Of a stretch of 59,105 nt of DNA, positions 24,274 through 31,875 are shown piece after piece. The stretch's first letter is position 1. Each line of letters begins with the position of its first letter. A model generated the notes under the pieces. That model worked only from the letters and a program-made list of their open reading frames with translations, had not been told where the DNA came from and did no database searches. Position numbers and translations under genes: made by a program. This DNA comes from Clostridia bacterium. GTDB lineage: Bacteria; Bacillota; Clostridia; Christensenellales; Aristaeellaceae. The stretch is taken from the NCBI GenBank assembly GCA_017545905.1, contig JAFWXL010000049.1:1-59105 (forward strand), in the 5' to 3' direction.

Positions 24274-25214
24274 TTGAGCCTCACTGGAACGCGAATACCG
24301 GCCATGAGCTCGCTGAGCACCTGCGATTCGGTATAGCCGCGCATGCGCGCATCGGCAGAGAGAACGAAGCGGTGGCACAGCACGGGCGCGGCCATGCGCT
24401 GCACATCCTCGGGGATGATGTAATCGCGGCTGCACAAAAGCGCATTGCCCTGCGCAGCACGAACCAGCGCAATGGCGGCGCGGGTACTTGCGCCGAGGGT
24501 CAGATAAGGCGTATTGCGCGTGGCGGCGCAGATGGAGGCGATATAGGCGCGCACCTCGGGCGACGCATAGGTCTGCTTGACCTGCTGCTGCATGGAGAGA
24601 ACGTCTTCGGAGGAGCAGACAGCGCCGATCTGCTGCATGGGCGCAGCGGCGCCGCAGTAGCGCTCAAGGATATCCATCTCATCCTCGATGCTGGGATAAC
24701 CGATGGAAATGCGCATGAAGAAGCGGTCCATCTGAGCCTCCGGCAGGGGATAGGTGCCCACAAAATCGACCGGATTCTGCGTGGCGAGCACCATAAAGGG
24801 GCGCGCGAGCGGATAGGTGACGCCGTCGACGGTGACCTGCTTTTCCTCCATGACCTCAAGCAGCGCGCTCTGGGTCTTGGGCGAGGTGCGGTTAATTTCG
24901 TCGGCGAGAACGATCTGGGAGAGAATCGCGCCGGGACGGTACTGCATCTCGCCGTTGATGCTGGGAACGGTATAGCCGGTGATATCCGACGGGGTGATAT
25001 CGGGCGTAAACTGAATGCGCTTGAACGAGCAGGACAGAGAACGCGCAAGGGCCGAGCAGAGCGTGGTCTTGCCCACGCCGGGCACGTCCTCGATGAGGAT
25101 GTGTCCCTCGCACAGAAGGGCGGTGAGCAGGAGCTCGACGACGTCCTCTTTGCCGACGACGACCTTGGCGATATTCTGCTTGAGCGCAGAGAGAATGGCG
25201 TTGGAATGCTGCAT
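24270..25214 (-). CDS. MoxR-type AAA+ ATPase
   Basis: 314 residues from the ATG behind AAAGGAG; upstream in-frame codons extend into the promoter and are not used. Walker A is VPGVGKTT (44-51), Walker B VLADEINR, sensor 1 ATQNPVDFVGT and an arginine-finger region near the FMRISIGYPS segment. First gene of the operon with DUF58 and transglutaminase genes. MoxR proteins act as chaperone-like ATPases on partner proteins with metal-binding or vWA folds. Confidence 0.88.
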   Translation of the reverse strand: MQHSNAILSALKQNIAKVVVGKEDVVELLLTALLCEGHILIEDVPGVGKTTLCSALARSLSCSFKRIQFTPDITPSDITGYTVPSINGEMQYRPGAILSQIVLADEINRTSPKTQSALLEVMEEKQVTVDGVTYPLARPFMVLATQNPVDFVGTYPLPEAQMDRFFMRISIGYPSIEDEMDILERYCGAAAPMQQIGAVCSSEDVLSMQQQVKQTYASPEVRAYIASICAATRNTPYLTLGASTRAAIALVRAAQGNALLCSRDYIIPEDVQRMAAPVLCHRFVLSADARMRGYTESQVLSELMAGIRVPVRLK

Positions 25215-25254
25215 ACTGATCTCCTTTGGCACTAGGGTAACCAAATTTGATTTC

Positions 25255-25283
25255 ATTATAATGGATATGGCTGGATTTGGCAA
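25255..25283 (-). promoter_or_regulatory. Promoter of the moxR operon
   Basis: On the minus strand TTGCCA (25278-25283), 17-bp spacer and TATAAT (25255-25260). It lies 41 bp from the moxR start and is back-to-back with the birA promoter. Confidence 0.82.
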
Positions 25284-25299
25284 GGACGGGGCTGGCGGC

Positions 25300-25328
25300 T
25301 TGAAAGAAGCGTCGGTTTTTGATAGAAT
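25300..25328 (+). promoter_or_regulatory. Promoter of the birA-acpS-nnr-mazF operon
   Basis: TTGAAA (25300-25305), 17-bp spacer and TAGAAT (25323-25328). The leader of about 108 nt carries hairpin repeat R5. Confidence 0.75.
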
Positions 25329-25369
25329 AGAAAGCAATATAAGCGGCGAACGCAGCCGCCCTTGCAAAG

Positions 25370-25428
25370 CGTCTCAAAACCATCGCGAAGCGAAGAAGGG
25401 TTTCAGGGCGGCAGCCCTGACGCTCCTT
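25370..25428 (+). repeat. Boundary hairpin repeat R5
   Basis: The left arm TCTCAAAACCATCGCGAAGC and the following CGAAGAAGGG match the family. The terminal hairpin is TCAGGGC-GGCA-GCCCTGA (25403-25420). The birA ribosome site GGAGG is ten bases further on. Confidence 0.7.
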
Positions 25429-25442
25429 TGGAGGTCAACAGC

Positions 25443-26222
25443 ATGACGAAAGAAAGTATTCTCACCGGCCTTGAAACAGCTTGGGCCGGATGCGAAATCG
25501 TGTATTTTGATGAAACGGACTCCACCAACAGGCAGGCGAGAATACTGGCGATGGAGGGCGCGGCGCACGGCACGCTGGTGCTTGCAGACAGGCAGACGGC
25601 CGGGCGCGGACGGCGCGGACGCGGATGGATTTCGCCGGCGGGCGAGGGCATTTTCATGACGCTGATCGTGCGGCCGCAGGCGCGTCCGTCGCAGGCGGCG
25701 AAGATGTCGCTGTCGCTGGCGCTGGCTGTGGCAAGGGCGATCCGGCGCGAAACCGGACTGGATGCGCGCATCAAGTGGCCCAATGATATCGTGATTGGCG
25801 GACGCAAGGTGTGCGGGCTGCTGCTGGAGATGGATGCGACGGCGCAAAAGATAAACAGCATTGCAGCAGGCGTGGGCATCAATGTGCATCAGACGCGGTT
25901 TGATGAGGAGATTGCGCATACTGCTTCGTCGCTGGATCTGCTTGCGGGAAGGCGTATAAGCAGAAACGCACTCGTGCGTGCGTTTCTTGCTGAATTTGAG
26001 CGTGCACAGACGCTCTGCGATGAAGAGATGATGTGCGAATACCGCGGTCTTTCGGCGACGATCGGCCAGCGCGTGCAGGTGATTGCGCTGGATGGCACAT
26101 ACACCGGCACGGCAAAGGGAATCACACAGAGCGGTTCGCTGCTGGTGGAGGATGACGCCGGCGCTTTGCGCGAAGTGCTGGCGGCCGACGTATCGGTGCG
26201 GGGGATTATGGACTATGTCTGA
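25443..26222 (+). CDS. birA: Biotin--[acetyl-CoA-carboxylase] ligase
   Basis: Attaches biotin to carboxylase carrier domains via biotinyl-AMP. 259 residues; the start is the ATG 7 bp after GGAGG. The biotin/ATP loop GRGRRGRGW, KWPNDI and VGINVH are intact. There is no N-terminal helix-turn-helix, so this is the mono-functional group I type and not a biotin repressor. The C-terminal SH3-like cap is present (IGQRVQVIALDGTYTGTAKG). First gene of an operon with acpS, whose start overlaps its end. Confidence 0.9.
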   Translation: MTKESILTGLETAWAGCEIVYFDETDSTNRQARILAMEGAAHGTLVLADRQTAGRGRRGRGWISPAGEGIFMTLIVRPQARPSQAAKMSLSLALAVARAIRRETGLDARIKWPNDIVIGGRKVCGLLLEMDATAQKINSIAAGVGINVHQTRFDEEIAHTASSLDLLAGRRISRNALVRAFLAEFERAQTLCDEEMMCEYRGLSATIGQRVQVIALDGTYTGTAKGITQSGSLLVEDDAGALREVLAADVSVRGIMDYV

Positions 26223-26595
26223 GATGATCGGGATCGGCACAGACCTGTGCGCGGTATCGAGAATGGAAAAAGCGATACAGAAAGCGCATTTCTACGAGCG
26301 TGTGTTCTTTGAAGAGGAACGCGCTTATCTGGACGCGAAAGAAAACGCACGTGCGCAGAGCGCGGCGGCGATGTTTGCCGCCAAGGAGGCGGCGGCCAAG
26401 GCGCTGGGCACGGGATTTATCTGCGGAATTATGCCGTGGACAATTCAGGTGACGCATACCGAAAACGGCGCGCCGGGAATCCTGCTGCATGGGGCGGCAA
26501 AAGAGCGGCTGGAGGCGATGGGCGGCAGGCGGGTGCATGTGTCGCTGACGCACGAGGGCGATATGGCGATGGCGTTTGTCATCATTGAAGGCTAA
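26215..26595 (+). CDS. acpS: Holo-[acyl-carrier-protein] synthase
   Basis: Transfers 4'-phosphopantetheine from CoA to acyl carrier protein. 126 residues, the usual AcpS size. The signature IGIGTDLCAVSRMEK carries the Mg-binding Asp, and FAAKEAAAKALGTG the Glu/Lys pair. The start (MSEMIGIG) overlaps the birA stop by eight bases; an ATG three codons later is also possible. Trimer-forming C-terminus VHVSLTHEGDMAMAFV is normal. Confidence 0.9.
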   Translation: MSEMIGIGTDLCAVSRMEKAIQKAHFYERVFFEEERAYLDAKENARAQSAAAMFAAKEAAAKALGTGFICGIMPWTIQVTHTENGAPGILLHGAAKERLEAMGGRRVHVSLTHEGDMAMAFVIIEG

Positions 26596-26831
26596 TTGCG
26601 ATCTCCCACACTGCTGGCGAACAGAATTCGCCCCTGCAGATCGTCTTTAAGCGGACGCGATGCGAAGAAAAAGGCTGGGCACCGGAGCCGGGCGCGTCCG
26701 GTGGACGCAGTTGGCGAGGCGGAGCGTGGGGAATCGCAAGGAGCGCTTTCGCGACTATGCGAGTTCTGAAATTTCCAGGCAGAGCCTGAGGCGGCAGCCT
26801 CAGCGAACTCCCCGTATAAAGGAGGATATTT
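26596..26831 (+). repeat. acpS-nnr intergenic region with diverged hairpin R6
   Basis: No gene is visible. CTGAGGC-GGCA-GCCTCAG (26786-26803) has the loop and layout of R5 with compensating stem changes and is followed by the AAAGGAGG site of nnr. In addition TTGCGATctCCCAC at the left end pairs with GTGGGgaATCGCAA about 130 bp later (12 of 14 positions), so the whole spacer may fold as one RNA or be an old insertion. Confidence 0.45.
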
Positions 26832-28319
26832 ATGCTGCATACGATTTCTCCGCAGGATATGCAGGAGATGGAACGTGCGTTTCTGGACGGAACGCGGTAT
26901 CCGTCAATCCTGCTGATGGAGCATGCCGCGCAGGCCGTCGTCGATGCGCTGCAGCGCTATGCGCCCAAAGGTTCCAGCGTGCTGTTTGTGTGCGGCGGCG
27001 GCAATAACGGCGGCGACGGATGCGCGGCTGCGAGAATCTGGATGCAGCGCGGCGGCAAGGCCGATGTGTGGCTGATGACGAGCCCGGCGAAGATGAAGGG
27101 CGACGCGGGCGTGAATGCAAGCCTGCTCAATGTCTGCGGGGCGGGCATGACGATACTCTACGGCGATGCGCCCGAGATTCCGCAGGACTGCGCGGCGATT
27201 GTCGACGCGCTCTTTGGCACGGGGCTTTCGCGCGCGCTGGAAGGAACGGCGCTGAGCGCTGTGCAGCGGATAAACGAAAGCGGTTTGCCGGTGATCGCGG
27301 TGGATATTCCATCGGGTGTGGACGGCGCAACAGGACAGGCGCTGGGAGAAGCGGTGCATGCGGCGGCGACCGTTACATTTCACAGGCCCAAGCATGGGCA
27401 TATGCTCTTTCCGGGAAGGGCGCTCACGGGCGAGCTGATTGTCAGCGATATTGGCATTCTCCCGGAATGGGACGGCGCACAGGGCATTGAAGTGCTGGAA
27501 AAGGCGGACGCTTCTGCGCTTGTGCCCATGCGCGCAAGGGATGCGCACAAGGGGACGTTTGGTCATGTGCTGCTTGTAGCGGGCAGCGAAGGCATGGCGG
27601 GCGCGGCATGCCTGGCTGCGCAGGCGGCGCTGCGCTCAGGCAGCGGGCTGGTGACGGCGGCATGCTGTGCGCCGGTGAGGCTGCCGATGCAGAATCTGGT
27701 TCCGTGTGCGATGGCCAGAGTGGTCTGCTCCGGGTCGGCGCTGGACGCAGGCGCATCGCTGGCGCTGTATAATCTGGCGCAGGGCAAGCGTGCGCTGGCC
27801 ATCGGTCCGGGGCTTGGCATGGATGACGGAACGTGGCGCGCGATTGCGCAGCTGATTGCAGGCGATATCCCGAAGGTGGTTGATGCGGACGCGCTGAATC
27901 TGCTGGCAAGACACGGCGGGAAGGTCGGCGCCAATACGGTGCTGACGCCGCATCCGGGCGAAATGGAAAGGCTGACCGGCGCACAGGTTGAGGACATCGT
28001 CGCCTCGCCGGTGGAATATGCGCAGCAGCTTGCGCAGGATATGCATTGCTGCGTGCTGCTCAAGGGCGCGACGACCGTGATTGCGCGCGGAGAAGACGTA
28101 TCGATGAATATCACGGGCTGCGAAGCGATGGGCACAGGCGGCTGCGGCGACGTGCTCACGGGCGTGATTGCGGCACTGATGGCGCAGGGGATGACGCCCT
28201 ACGACGCGGCGCGCGCGGGCGCGCTGTATCATGGCCTGGCGGGCGAAGCTGCGGCCAGGCAGCGCGGCAGCCGGGCAGTGACGGCGTGGGACGTATGCGA
28301 GAGCCTTCGCATAGAATAA
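26832..28319 (+). CDS. nnr: Bifunctional NAD(P)H-hydrate repair enzyme
   Basis: A fusion of NAD(P)HX epimerase (N-terminal, YjeF_N; CGGGNNGGDG at about residues 54-63 and VDIPSGVDG) and ADP/ATP-dependent NAD(P)HX dehydratase (C-terminal, from about residue 225; TPHPGEMERL, KGATTVI and GTGGCGDVLTG). Repairs hydrated nicotinamide cofactors. The 495-residue length is typical. Clustering with acpS and mazF is common in Firmicutes. AAAGGAGG is the ribosome site. Confidence 0.92.
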   Translation: MLHTISPQDMQEMERAFLDGTRYPSILLMEHAAQAVVDALQRYAPKGSSVLFVCGGGNNGGDGCAAARIWMQRGGKADVWLMTSPAKMKGDAGVNASLLNVCGAGMTILYGDAPEIPQDCAAIVDALFGTGLSRALEGTALSAVQRINESGLPVIAVDIPSGVDGATGQALGEAVHAAATVTFHRPKHGHMLFPGRALTGELIVSDIGILPEWDGAQGIEVLEKADASALVPMRARDAHKGTFGHVLLVAGSEGMAGAACLAAQAALRSGSGLVTAACCAPVRLPMQNLVPCAMARVVCSGSALDAGASLALYNLAQGKRALAIGPGLGMDDGTWRAIAQLIAGDIPKVVDADALNLLARHGGKVGANTVLTPHPGEMERLTGAQVEDIVASPVEYAQQLAQDMHCCVLLKGATTVIARGEDVSMNITGCEAMGTGGCGDVLTGVIAALMAQGMTPYDAARAGALYHGLAGEAAARQRGSRAVTAWDVCESLRIE

Positions 28320-28364
28320 AGCAGCGGGGATGAGCTCCATGATGAAGCAACGGGTTGTGAGATC

Positions 28365-28745
28365 ATGGAGGTTGTACGAGGCGATATTTTTATTGCGGAT
28401 CTGGATCCTGTGGTCGGAAGCGAGCAGGGCGGCATTCGTCCGGTGCTGATTGTGCAGAACGACCGAGGAAACAGGTTTTCGCCGACGGTGATCTGCGCGG
28501 CGATGACGTCGCGCCTTGGAAAGAACGACCTGCCCACGCATGTCTGGATTGCGGCGAAGGAAAGCGGGCTGCAGCGCGATTCACTGGTGCTGTGCGAGCA
28601 GATCCGCACGCTGGAAAAGCGGCGGCTGCGCGCCAGGGCGGGGCATGTTGAGGGGCTGTCGCTTGCGCGGGTGAATCGTGCGCTGGCGGCGGCGCTGGGT
28701 ATCGCGGAACACGGTTTATCCGCAAAGCATGAAGCGGGGAGATAA
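28365..28745 (+). CDS. MazF/PemK-type endoribonuclease toxin
   Basis: A 126-residue mRNA interferase of the EndoA (NdoA) subgroup. The motif chain VRGDIFIADLDPVVGSEQGG, RPVLIVQND, TSR and LPTHVWI is intact, with the catalytic Arg/Thr region present. The C-terminal 15 residues are longer than usual. The 45-bp gap before it contains no antitoxin gene and no good ribosome site, so it may rely on read-through from nnr. A partner antitoxin would have to be encoded elsewhere. Confidence 0.88.
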   Translation: MEVVRGDIFIADLDPVVGSEQGGIRPVLIVQNDRGNRFSPTVICAAMTSRLGKNDLPTHVWIAAKESGLQRDSLVLCEQIRTLEKRRLRARAGHVEGLSLARVNRALAAALGIAEHGLSAKHEAGR

Positions 28746-28761
28746 TCCCTGCTTCTTTATT
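28731..28761 (+). terminator. Terminator of the birA-mazF operon
   Basis: GAAGCGGGGA-GATAA-TCCCTGCTTC (one G-T pair) followed by TTTATT. The loop contains the mazF stop codon. Confidence 0.75.
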
Positions 28762-28808
28762 GGATCGGAAGGGACAGGCCAAAGACGGCTGAAAGGAAAT
28801 GACGAAAT

Positions 28809-29684
28809 ATGCATGGAATCAGGGAAATCAACTTCGCCAAAGAGGGCAGACAGATGATCAAGGACTATGTGCTCATTGTGCTGGGCACATGGGTATCGGG
28901 TTTTGCGTTTGCAAAGTTCTTTCTGCCGTATGATATTGCACCGGGCGGCGTGACGGGTATATCCACGGTGCTGGCCAGCGTTCTGCCGCTGAGGGTGGGC
29001 GTGCTCAGCTTTCTGATCAACCTGCCGCTGTTTATACTGGGCTGGCGGACGGTCGGCTGGCGCTTTGCATTCCGGTCGTTTATTGCGATGACGCTGATGT
29101 CGCTTTTCATTGATGTGATTCCGTCCGTCGATCTGTCCGGCGACATCATGCTTGCATCCATCTTTGGGGGCGCGCTGATGGGCATCGGGCTTGGTCTGGT
29201 TGTGCGTGCAGGCGCGACGACAGGCGGCACGGACATGGCTGCTCAGATGATTCATCATGCGATCGGCTTTGTGTCAATTCCTACGATCCTTCTGATGATC
29301 GATGCGGCGGTCGTGCTGATTGCGGCGATGGTCTTTGGTGTGTCTGCGGGTCTGTGGGCGCTGATCACGCTGTTTATCGCCACCAAGGCGATGGACATGG
29401 TAATCAAGGGATTCAATACGGCGATGCAGTTTATGATTATCTCCAACAGCTCTGAGGAGATTGTCGAAAGAATCCACCGGGACATCGACCGCGGATGCAC
29501 GCGTCTGATGGCCGAGGGCACATATTCGCACAGGCCGGTGGGCACGCTGGTATGTATTCTTTCCCGGACGGAGGCGCCGAAGCTCAAAAAGATCGTTGCC
29601 GAAATTGATCCGCATGCGTTTGTGACGGTATGCGACGTGCATGAAGCGCTGGGACGCGGCTTTACCGGCGAAAAGCAATACTGA
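28809..29684 (+). CDS. YitT family membrane protein
   Basis: 291 residues with about five or six membrane helices in the first 200 (GTWVSGFAFAKFFLPYDIAP, GGALMGIGLGLVVRAG and others), then a soluble DUF2179 domain (SSEEIVERIHRDIDRGCTRL, HAFVTVCDVHEALGRGF). The signature RAGATTGGTDM is conserved. Function unsettled; transport is often assumed. GAAAGGAAA upstream. Single-gene unit. Confidence 0.85.
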   Translation: MHGIREINFAKEGRQMIKDYVLIVLGTWVSGFAFAKFFLPYDIAPGGVTGISTVLASVLPLRVGVLSFLINLPLFILGWRTVGWRFAFRSFIAMTLMSLFIDVIPSVDLSGDIMLASIFGGALMGIGLGLVVRAGATTGGTDMAAQMIHHAIGFVSIPTILLMIDAAVVLIAAMVFGVSAGLWALITLFIATKAMDMVIKGFNTAMQFMIISNSSEEIVERIHRDIDRGCTRLMAEGTYSHRPVGTLVCILSRTEAPKLKKIVAEIDPHAFVTVCDVHEALGRGFTGEKQY

Positions 29685-29699
29685 TTGACAAAGAACTGT

Positions 29700-29728
29700 T
29701 TGCAAATCGTGGCATACGATGATATAAT
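29700..29728 (+). promoter_or_regulatory. Promoter of the BMP-type binding protein gene
   Basis: TTGCAA (29700-29705), 17-bp spacer and TATAAT (29723-29728). An additional TTGACA at 29695 is out of register for this -10. Confidence 0.78.
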
Positions 29729-29781
29729 AATATAGACGTTGTGCGTAGAGCACACAAAATTGATTTTAGGAGGAATGTAAC

Positions 29782-30852
29782 ATGAAAAAGCTTCTCTCCA
29801 TGATCCTCGTGCTGGTCGCCATGCTGGCGATCTTCGCCGTCCCGGCCAATGCTGCCGAGATCGCGCTGGTCACTGACGTTGGCACCATCGATGACATGTC
29901 CTTCAACCAGTCGACTTGGGAGGGCGTTGTTGCCTATGCTGAAGCGAATGGCAAGTCCTATCAGTACTATCAGCCGGCGGCTGACTCCGATGACGAGCGC
30001 CTTAGCTCCATCGATCAGGCTGTGTCCGACGGCGCGAAGGTCATCGTTCTGCCGGGCTACTTGTTCAATGCAGCTGTTGGCGACGCGCAGGAGCTTTATC
30101 CGGATGTCAAGTTCATCGCGGTTGACGTCGAGATGGAAGTTGAGCAGAAGGAAAATGTCTATACCTTCATCTTTGGTGAGGAGCAGGCGGGTTACGTTGC
30201 CGGTTATGCCGCTGTGAAGGATGGCTTTACTAAGCTGGGATTCTTGGGCGGCATGGCGGTTCCGGCCGTTCAGCGCTATGGCTACGGTTTCGTGCAGGGC
30301 GCCAATGACGCTGCTGTGGAGCTGGGCAAGGCCATCGAGATCAACTACACCTACGGCGGCCAGTTCTTCGGTGACGCCAACATCACCGCTAAGATGGAAG
30401 GCTGGTATTCCACCGGCACTGAGATCGTCTTCGCCTGCGGCGGCGCTATTTGGACTTCTGCGGCTGAGGCTGCTGTTAACAACAACGGTTTCGTCATCGG
30501 TGTTGACAATGACCAGCATGTGCTGGGCGAGCCGATGGTTGCCACCCATGGTTACAATCCGTTCATCACGACTGCGTTCAAGGATATTCCGTATGTGACT
30601 GAGCTTGCGCTGACGAAGTTCTTCGATGGTAAGTGGGAGGAAATTGGCGGCAAGGCTGATCTACTCAATCTTCAGATGGGCGACTATGTTGGTCTGCCGA
30701 CGAAGGAGTCTTCCTGGTGCTTCCGTACGTATACTGTTGAAGAGTATCAGGAGCTTGTCGCCAAGATTCGCTCTGGCGAGCTGGTGGTTTCCAACGCGAT
30801 CGACGCTGCTCCGGCGACCGACGCGACCGTGGTTGTCAATTACATCGACTAA
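29782..30852 (+). CDS. BMP family substrate-binding protein (nucleoside/purine type)
   Basis: 356 residues with a signal peptide (MKKLLSMILVLVAMLAIFAV then PANA-AE). No lipobox cysteine follows, so it looks like a signal peptidase I substrate, unusual for a Gram-positive binding protein. The mature part has the basic membrane protein fold: ALVTDVGTIDDMSFNQSTWE, VLPGYLF, FGEEQAGYVAGYAA and FACGGAIW. Family members bind nucleosides for BmpDEFG-like ABC transporters, but no ATPase or permease is adjacent. Codon use is strongly biased toward C/T-ending codons, as in highly expressed genes. Confidence 0.85.
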   Translation: MKKLLSMILVLVAMLAIFAVPANAAEIALVTDVGTIDDMSFNQSTWEGVVAYAEANGKSYQYYQPAADSDDERLSSIDQAVSDGAKVIVLPGYLFNAAVGDAQELYPDVKFIAVDVEMEVEQKENVYTFIFGEEQAGYVAGYAAVKDGFTKLGFLGGMAVPAVQRYGYGFVQGANDAAVELGKAIEINYTYGGQFFGDANITAKMEGWYSTGTEIVFACGGAIWTSAAEAAVNNNGFVIGVDNDQHVLGEPMVATHGYNPFITTAFKDIPYVTELALTKFFDGKWEEIGGKADLLNLQMGDYVGLPTKESSWCFRTYTVEEYQELVAKIRSGELVVSNAIDAAPATDATVVVNYID

Positions 30853-30867
30853 TCTGGTCACATCAAG

Positions 30868-30893
30868 GGACAGGCTTTGGCCTGTCCTTTTTT
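30868..30893 (+). terminator. Terminator of the BMP protein gene
   Basis: GGACAGG/CCTGTCC with a six-base loop followed by TTTTTT. Confidence 0.9.
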
Positions 30894-31035
30894 GCTTTAC
30901 AGGAAATTGCGCAAAATTACGTGCTGCGAGCACGAAATGACTTCATATTGTGAAGGCATTCGGAAATGGGAGCGGCCACTGGCCGCTTTTTTGTGCAATG
31001 GGGTAACTGTGCAAAGAATCCTGCTGCTGCAGCTG
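30894..31035 (+). repeat. Terminator-associated repeat, copies C and C2
   Basis: Copy C (30894-30992) follows the T-run directly: GGAAATTGCGCAAAATT, then CTGCGAGCAC, GGCATTCGGAAATGGG and a perfect hairpin AGCGGCC-ACT-GGCCGCT with TTTTT (30971-30992). A second, partial copy C2 (GGGGTAACTGTGCAAAGAAT) follows at once. Same order as in B/B2. Confidence 0.6.
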
Positions 31036-31040
31036 GGCCA

Positions 31041-31070
31041 ATAAAGAAACCGCCGGCGCTGTGCCGGCGG
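31041..31070 (-). terminator. Terminator of the YcxB-like gene
   Basis: On the minus strand CCGCCGGC-ACAGC-GCCGGCGG followed by TTTCTTTAT, 23 bp after the stop codon. Confidence 0.85.
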
Positions 31071-31093
31071 TATGTATCTGGCGGTACAGGAGA

Positions 31094-31633
31094 TTACGGC
31101 TTCCTGCCGTGCATGCGGTCAGCGCCTGTGCGCGCATGAAGGAAATCCCACAGCTGCGCGGGAGAGACAGGATACTGTCCGTCCGGCAGGATGAATGCGC
31201 GTGCCGGTGCTGCGTAGATGTAGAATGCGCCGCCAACACGCCACACGCCGTGCAGCGATGTATAAGCGAGCCTGACCTCGGGCTCGGCAGCCATGTCGTT
31301 GATGATGCGCAGCTCGCTTTCACAGAAATTGAGGGTATATGCAGGACGCAACGACTTCAGCCCCAGCCGCCTGCACTGATCGCCCACCTGAACAAGGAAC
31401 GCGAGCACATAGCACAGCGGAAGCCCCAGACCGACAAGCTGCAGGACGGTGCCGATCATCTGCGCCTGCTCTTTGCCGCTGATCATGCAGGCAAAGGAGA
31501 ATGCAAAGAGAATCAGCGCAAAGACGGCGGGCGATATCCAGCGGCGCCTGAGGCGGAATGTGTCAAAGAGGGCAAAGCGGCGGAAGATCGGCGCATTGAT
31601 TCTGACGTGCGCGGTAATGGGAATGGTATGCAT
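31094..31633 (-). CDS. YcxB-like membrane protein
   Basis: 179 residues, start behind AGGAGG. Two membrane helices (ISPAVFALILFAFSFACMI, about residues 33-51, and VLQLVGLGLPLCYVLAFLV, 63-81) precede a soluble domain with the YcxB-like pattern LNFCESELRI, ..YTSLHGVWRVGGAFYIYA.. and FILPDGQYP. Members have no established function. Transcribed away from the TRAP operon. Confidence 0.7.
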   Translation of the reverse strand: MHTIPITAHVRINAPIFRRFALFDTFRLRRRWISPAVFALILFAFSFACMISGKEQAQMIGTVLQLVGLGLPLCYVLAFLVQVGDQCRRLGLKSLRPAYTLNFCESELRIINDMAAEPEVRLAYTSLHGVWRVGGAFYIYAAPARAFILPDGQYPVSPAQLWDFLHARTGADRMHGRKP

Positions 31634-31753
31634 ATATGCCTCCTGAAGGTGGAATCAGAATACGCGCAATGACAATTGCCTGACATATCTGATGAATCTA
31701 CGCAAGAATATTCCTAATTATAAAGCAGGATTGCCCGTCTTTACAACAACTTT

Positions 31754-31774
31754 ATGAATTTTTATAAAATTCAT
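31754..31774. promoter_or_regulatory. AT-rich palindrome upstream of dctP
   Basis: ATGAATTTT-TAT-AAAATTCAT, a perfect 9-bp inverted repeat around three bases, 10 bp upstream of the -35 of the TRAP promoter. The position suits an activator site. Confidence 0.55.
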
Positions 31775-31784
31775 TGATGCAGAC

Positions 31785-31814
31785 TAGACAATGGCACTTT
31801 GCATATGTTATGAT
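31785..31814 (+). promoter_or_regulatory. Promoter of the TRAP transporter operon
   Basis: TAGACA (31785-31790), 18-bp spacer and TATGAT (31809-31814), about 60 bp before dctP. AGGAGGAAT precedes the ATG. Confidence 0.7.
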
Positions 31815-31875
31815 GAATTCAATCAATTGGCAGGGATGATATGCCTTGCCGGAAATATGTTAGGAGGAATCTACT

